Source of the DNA: SXZD01 sp034680345
Lineage (GTDB): Bacteria; Pseudomonadota; Gammaproteobacteria; Burkholderiales; Burkholderiaceae_B
DNA: 64,000 bases
Direction of reading: 5' to 3'
Assembly (NCBI GenBank): GCA_034680345.1
Contig: JAXISZ010000007.1
Location: 1-64,000, forward strand
In this document: positions 61,218-64,000 of the stretch, in pieces
Position numbering within the stretch: the stretch's first letter is position 1
Layout of the letters: every line of letters begins with the position of its first letter
The notes under the pieces: model-generated
The model's input: only the letters and a program-made list of their open reading frames with translations
Told to the model about the DNA's origin: nothing
Database searches by the model: none
Translations under genes and position numbers: made by a program

Positions 61218-61976
61218 ATGCAAAACAATACGAAAAAAAAAATATTTAGGGTAATTGTTTTATTGCTGATTGTATTGTTAGGTGCTTTTTTGACGTTTTC
61301 GTTGGGGCAGTGGCAAACGCGAAGAGCTCATGAAAAACAAGCTTTGGAAGCTCAAAGGCAACGGGCTCAGACCAACGAACCTCTTATGTTGGCAACTTCT
61401 TCGATTGCAGACGTTCAATCTATTCAGTTTCGGCGGGTGCAATTAACGGGGCATTTTTTACCGGATGCTTGGATTTTTTTAGATAATCGGCAGCATCAAG
61501 GTCGTCCTGCTGTTTCAGTTGTTCAAGCTTTTGAGGTTTATCCCCATGGTTTTGTGATACCGATAGATCGTGGTTTCTTGTTAAGAAATCCGAGTCGTCC
61601 ACGAGAAATACCAGTATTTCCTGAAATAAGCCAAACGGTTACAATAGAGGGTGTAGTTCTTGAGCGTTTTGCTCGCACAGCTGAGCTGTCGGGTTATATG
61701 TTGGCTGCGCCATCGAATGTTCATGTTGAAGGCCGTTTGTGGTCCAATTTTGATGCGCAATATTTTGCTAAAGTTTACAAGCAAACCGAGGCTAACTTTG
61801 TTGTAATGCAGTTATCCGATTTGGGTGATGGTTTGTTGCGCCAGGAACCGCAATGGTCCAGTGAGGTTGGTAAGCACCGTGGTTACGCATTTCAGTGGTA
61901 TGGCTTAACTCTGGTGCTTTTGGTTTTAGGTTTTTTGTTGTTGTGGCGAGAAGTTCGTGGAAAAGAAAGAAATTAG
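61218..61976 (+). CDS. SURF1-family cytochrome oxidase assembly protein
   Basis: 252 residues with helices at both ends and a periplasmic SURF1 domain: LGQWQTRRAHEKQAL, FRRVQLTGHFLPDAWIFLDNRQHQGRPA, VIPIDRGFL, and the C-terminal HRGYAFQWYGLTLVLLVLGFL. Family members help insert heme a into subunit I. Overlaps the next gene by 20 bp. Confidence 0.93.
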   Translation: MQNNTKKKIFRVIVLLLIVLLGAFLTFSLGQWQTRRAHEKQALEAQRQRAQTNEPLMLATSSIADVQSIQFRRVQLTGHFLPDAWIFLDNRQHQGRPAVSVVQAFEVYPHGFVIPIDRGFLLRNPSRPREIPVFPEISQTVTIEGVVLERFARTAELSGYMLAAPSNVHVEGRLWSNFDAQYFAKVYKQTEANFVVMQLSDLGDGLLRQEPQWSSEVGKHRGYAFQWYGLTLVLLVLGFLLLWREVRGKERN

Positions 61977-62667
61977 TTTGCAGGCTGTTGAAAAAAAAAA
62001 GAAAATAGAACAAAACTCGTCCTCTACCCATTCTTTGACTGAAAGCTCTTTTTTGAATCATTCAAATAATACGTTTAGTTCTAAACGCTCGGGAAAGCGC
62101 GTTCTATTATATATTTTCTTGGTATGCTTTTTGCCCGTAGTGTTAGCTTACGCTACGTACTTTACTCGTTTTTTTGAGGGCCGTAACAATTACGGTACCT
62201 TGATTGAGCCACAGCGCGATATTCCACATTTACAAGAATCTTCTACCTTGGCCGGTGACCCTTTTGATATAAAAAAGCTCAAAGGTAAATGGATTTTATT
62301 TCAGGTGGCGGCCAGTCGTTGTGATGAACCCTGCCAGATGTTGATGTTTTATCAAAGACAAATCAGAACTTCCACGGGTAAGGAGCGGGATCGTATAGAG
62401 CGTGTGGTTTTTATTGTTGACGACGGTCCGATAGAGACCATGTTGTTACGTCAATTTGAAGGTGTTCATTTTGTTCGCACCAATGCTCAACAATTAAAAC
62501 AATGGTTGCCTTTGCCGCAAACAGACATAAGCGATTTGGCTTTGCAAAAACATGTATTTGTGGCTGATCCCTTGGGGCATGTCATGATGCGATTTCCAGC
62601 AAATCCTGATCCTGCCCGTATGCGAAAAGACATTTCAAAGCTGTTGTGGACTTCAAAAATTGGTTAG
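61957..62667 (+). CDS. Thioredoxin-fold-like cytochrome oxidase-associated membrane protein
   Basis: 236 residues. A polar Lys/Ser-rich N-terminus of about 45 residues is followed by one helix (VLLYIFLVCFLPVVLAYATYF) and a periplasmic domain with GKWILFQVAASRCDEPCQMLMF. That segment is a CxxxC pair in the place of the SCO/thioredoxin active site. Proteins of this type lie between SURF1 and ctaA in betaproteobacteria. A copper or redox role in oxidase assembly is inferred. The GTG start at 61957 is uncertain. Confidence 0.75.
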   Translation: MEKKEISLQAVEKKKKIEQNSSSTHSLTESSFLNHSNNTFSSKRSGKRVLLYIFLVCFLPVVLAYATYFTRFFEGRNNYGTLIEPQRDIPHLQESSTLAGDPFDIKKLKGKWILFQVAASRCDEPCQMLMFYQRQIRTSTGKERDRIERVVFIVDDGPIETMLLRQFEGVHFVRTNAQQLKQWLPLPQTDISDLALQKHVFVADPLGHVMMRFPANPDPARMRKDISKLLWTSKIG

Positions 62668-62752
62668 GCGCACAGGCGTTTATTTTGGCTTGGCTTTAAG
62701 TTGAGTAGTGGTTTAAATATGGTGTTTTTTCTTTTAAACAGGGGGTATTGAG

Positions 62753-63751
62753 ATGAGTTTTAAACGTTTGGTGTTTATAACCACCTTGCTAACTTTTGTT
62801 TTAATTATGCTGGGTGCTTATGTGCGTTTATCAGATGCGGGTTTGGGGTGTCCTGATTGGCCGGGCTGTTACGGTAAGCTGACTCCAAGTCACGCTGTTG
62901 AAGAAATTCAGCGAGCTGTTGTTGAGCAGGGTGGGGAGCACGGCCCTGTTTCTACAGCAAAAGCATGGAAAGAAATGGTGCATCGTTACATTGCTACAGC
63001 CCTTGGTTTTTTAATTATTGCAATTGCAGTAATTGCTTGGCATAAGCGTAACACACTACAACAAAGTCCTTTTTTAGCGACTGTTTTAGTTGCGGTGGTT
63101 TGCTTGCAGGGAGCTTTTGGCGCTTGGACTGTGACCATGTTGTTGAAGCCTGCGATTGTTACCGGACATTTAATAGGTGGCATGTTGCTGTTATCATTGT
63201 TGATGCTGTTGTATTTGCGTCAGGTCAAAAATGTTTCGCTTGGCCCGGTGGGTGGTCTGCAAGTTCCACTGTCTACAGGTTTTCTAGCGATATTGGGTTT
63301 ATTTGTTGTGGCTTTGCAAATTATATTGGGTGGTTGGGTGTCAACTAATTATGCGGCTTTGGCTTGTGTGGATTTTCCTTTGTGCCAAGGCAGTTGGATG
63401 CCCCCAATGGAATTGGATCACGCCTTTGATGTGATTCGTGAACTTGGAAAAACCGCGGAAGGCGATGGTTTGAGTATTGAAGCGCTAACCGCGATTCATT
63501 GGATGCATCGGGTGGGTGCTTTGGTGGTTACCGTTATTCTATTGATGTTAATATTGGGTTTAATGCGTGCACCGGCTTATCGAAAATTAGCAGTTAAAGT
63601 GTTTGCCGTGTTAACTCTACAAGTGACCTTAGGCATTGCCAACGTGCTGTTTCATTTGCCTTTGCCGGTGGCGGTGCTTCACAATGGGGGCGCAGCCCTT
63701 CTGTTATTAACTATGATCTTGGTAAACTACCGTTTGTTTGCCATTCGTTGA
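62753..63751 (+). CDS. ctaA: Heme A synthase (CtaA/Cox15)
   Basis: Oxidises the C8 methyl of heme O to make heme A. 332 residues and eight helices. It has GAYVRLSDAGLGCPDWPGCYGKL (Cys loop), MVHRYIATALGF (heme-ligand His), ATVLVAVVCLQGAFGAWTV, GHLIGGMLLL, NYAALACVDFPLCQG and HWMHRVGALVVT. GGGG sits about 12 nt before the ATG. ctaB follows. Confidence 0.95.
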   Translation: MSFKRLVFITTLLTFVLIMLGAYVRLSDAGLGCPDWPGCYGKLTPSHAVEEIQRAVVEQGGEHGPVSTAKAWKEMVHRYIATALGFLIIAIAVIAWHKRNTLQQSPFLATVLVAVVCLQGAFGAWTVTMLLKPAIVTGHLIGGMLLLSLLMLLYLRQVKNVSLGPVGGLQVPLSTGFLAILGLFVVALQIILGGWVSTNYAALACVDFPLCQGSWMPPMELDHAFDVIRELGKTAEGDGLSIEALTAIHWMHRVGALVVTVILLMLILGLMRAPAYRKLAVKVFAVLTLQVTLGIANVLFHLPLPVAVLHNGGAALLLLTMILVNYRLFAIR

Positions 63752-63768
63752 GTAAATTAAGTTTTTTC

Positions 63769-64000
63769 ATGCAAGCCACTTCGTTACCGCAGTTTAAGAT
63801 GTTACACGCCGCCAGGCAGTTTTGGGCCCTTACCAAACCTCGGGTAGTGGCGCTGATTGTATTTTGTGCTGTTATAGGTATGTTTTTGGGCGTTGAGGGC
63901 TTGCCACCTGCACGTCCATTCTTTGCTACTATGGTTGGTATATGGCTGGTTGCTGGATCTGCTGCTGCCATTAATTGCTTGGTTGAGCAGCATATTGACG
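63769..64000 (+). CDS. ctaB: Protoheme IX farnesyltransferase, N-terminal part (cut by window end)
   Basis: 77 codons are present from ATG 63769 to the window edge. QFWALTKPRVVALIVFCAVIG is the first helix region of UbiA-type heme O synthase. AGSAAAINCLVEQHID leads into the first Asp-rich NxxxD-type prenyl-diphosphate site. Directly follows ctaA, the usual order. The rest lies outside the window. Confidence 0.93.
   Translation, partial: MQATSLPQFKMLHAARQFWALTKPRVVALIVFCAVIGMFLGVEGLPPARPFFATMVGIWLVAGSAAAINCLVEQHID

Overview
The window is a chromosomal segment of an AT-rich betaproteobacterium, most likely in the order Burkholderiales. The gene orders that point there are rpe-gph-trpE-trpG-trpD-trpC, mltA/apaG, gpmA-envC-ctpA-moeB, rhodanese-grxC-secB-gpsA, comF/trmL/bioC-like, and coxB-coxA-small ORF-ctaG-DUF2970-coxC-DUF2909-SURF1-ctaA-ctaB. 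A DksA with only one of the four zinc-finger cysteines and an acetoacetate decarboxylase/patatin/3-hydroxybutyrate dehydrogenase cluster fit the same group. I cannot name a genus. The strain appears to be an aerobic respirer with type II secretion and an AceK-regulated glyoxylate branch. Coding is dense, with many ATGA/GTGA stop-start overlaps.

Layout. 1-224: the 3' end of an IS66-type element. 225-680: an unexplained segment and a tRNA-Phe(GAA) gene with its own promoter and terminator. 0.9-6.1 kb: ubiquinone-type hydroxylase, FkbM methyltransferase, DsbC, a TMEM165-type cation exporter, MltA and a 49-residue membrane ORF. 6.3-12.7 kb: ApaG, then rpe, gph and the trp genes, with an odd 400-bp gap between trpE and trpG. 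12.9-17.7 kb: an accessory island with a LysM/lytic-transglycosylase/M23 protein that lacks a signal peptide, followed by two paralogous membrane-anchored Cys-containing proteins of unknown family. 17.8-20.4 kb: ketone-body/PHB-type cluster. 21.1-24.4 kb: HU, then dolP-diaA-yraN divergent from rsmI. 24.5-28.7 kb: TonB receptor, small membrane protein, Cys-poor DksA and COG0523 GTPase, which together look like a zinc-limitation module. 28.8-32.7 kb: aceK, a secreted alpha/beta hydrolase and HMG-CoA lyase. 32.7-44.0 kb: type II secretion genes F-E-D-N-M-L-K-J-I-H-G on the minus strand, with gspC divergent. 44-52 kb: DUF3108 protein, MoeB-like, CtpA, EnvC, GpmA, rhodanese, Grx3, SecB, GpsA. 52.06-53.2 kb: a decayed IS30 transposase and two orphan ORFs, one with a bilobed hydrophobic domain. 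53.3-55.6 kb: trmL, comF, bioC-like. 55.7-64 kb: aa3-type cytochrome c oxidase and heme A/O synthesis genes, running off the end in ctaB.

The most interesting part is 12.9-17.7 kb. A multi-domain peptidoglycan hydrolase with no Sec signal is followed immediately by two overlapping genes for related, periplasm-facing proteins with matched cysteines. I infer an antibacterial effector with two immunity-type partners. No secretion-system gene for such an effector lies in the window, so this remains a hypothesis.
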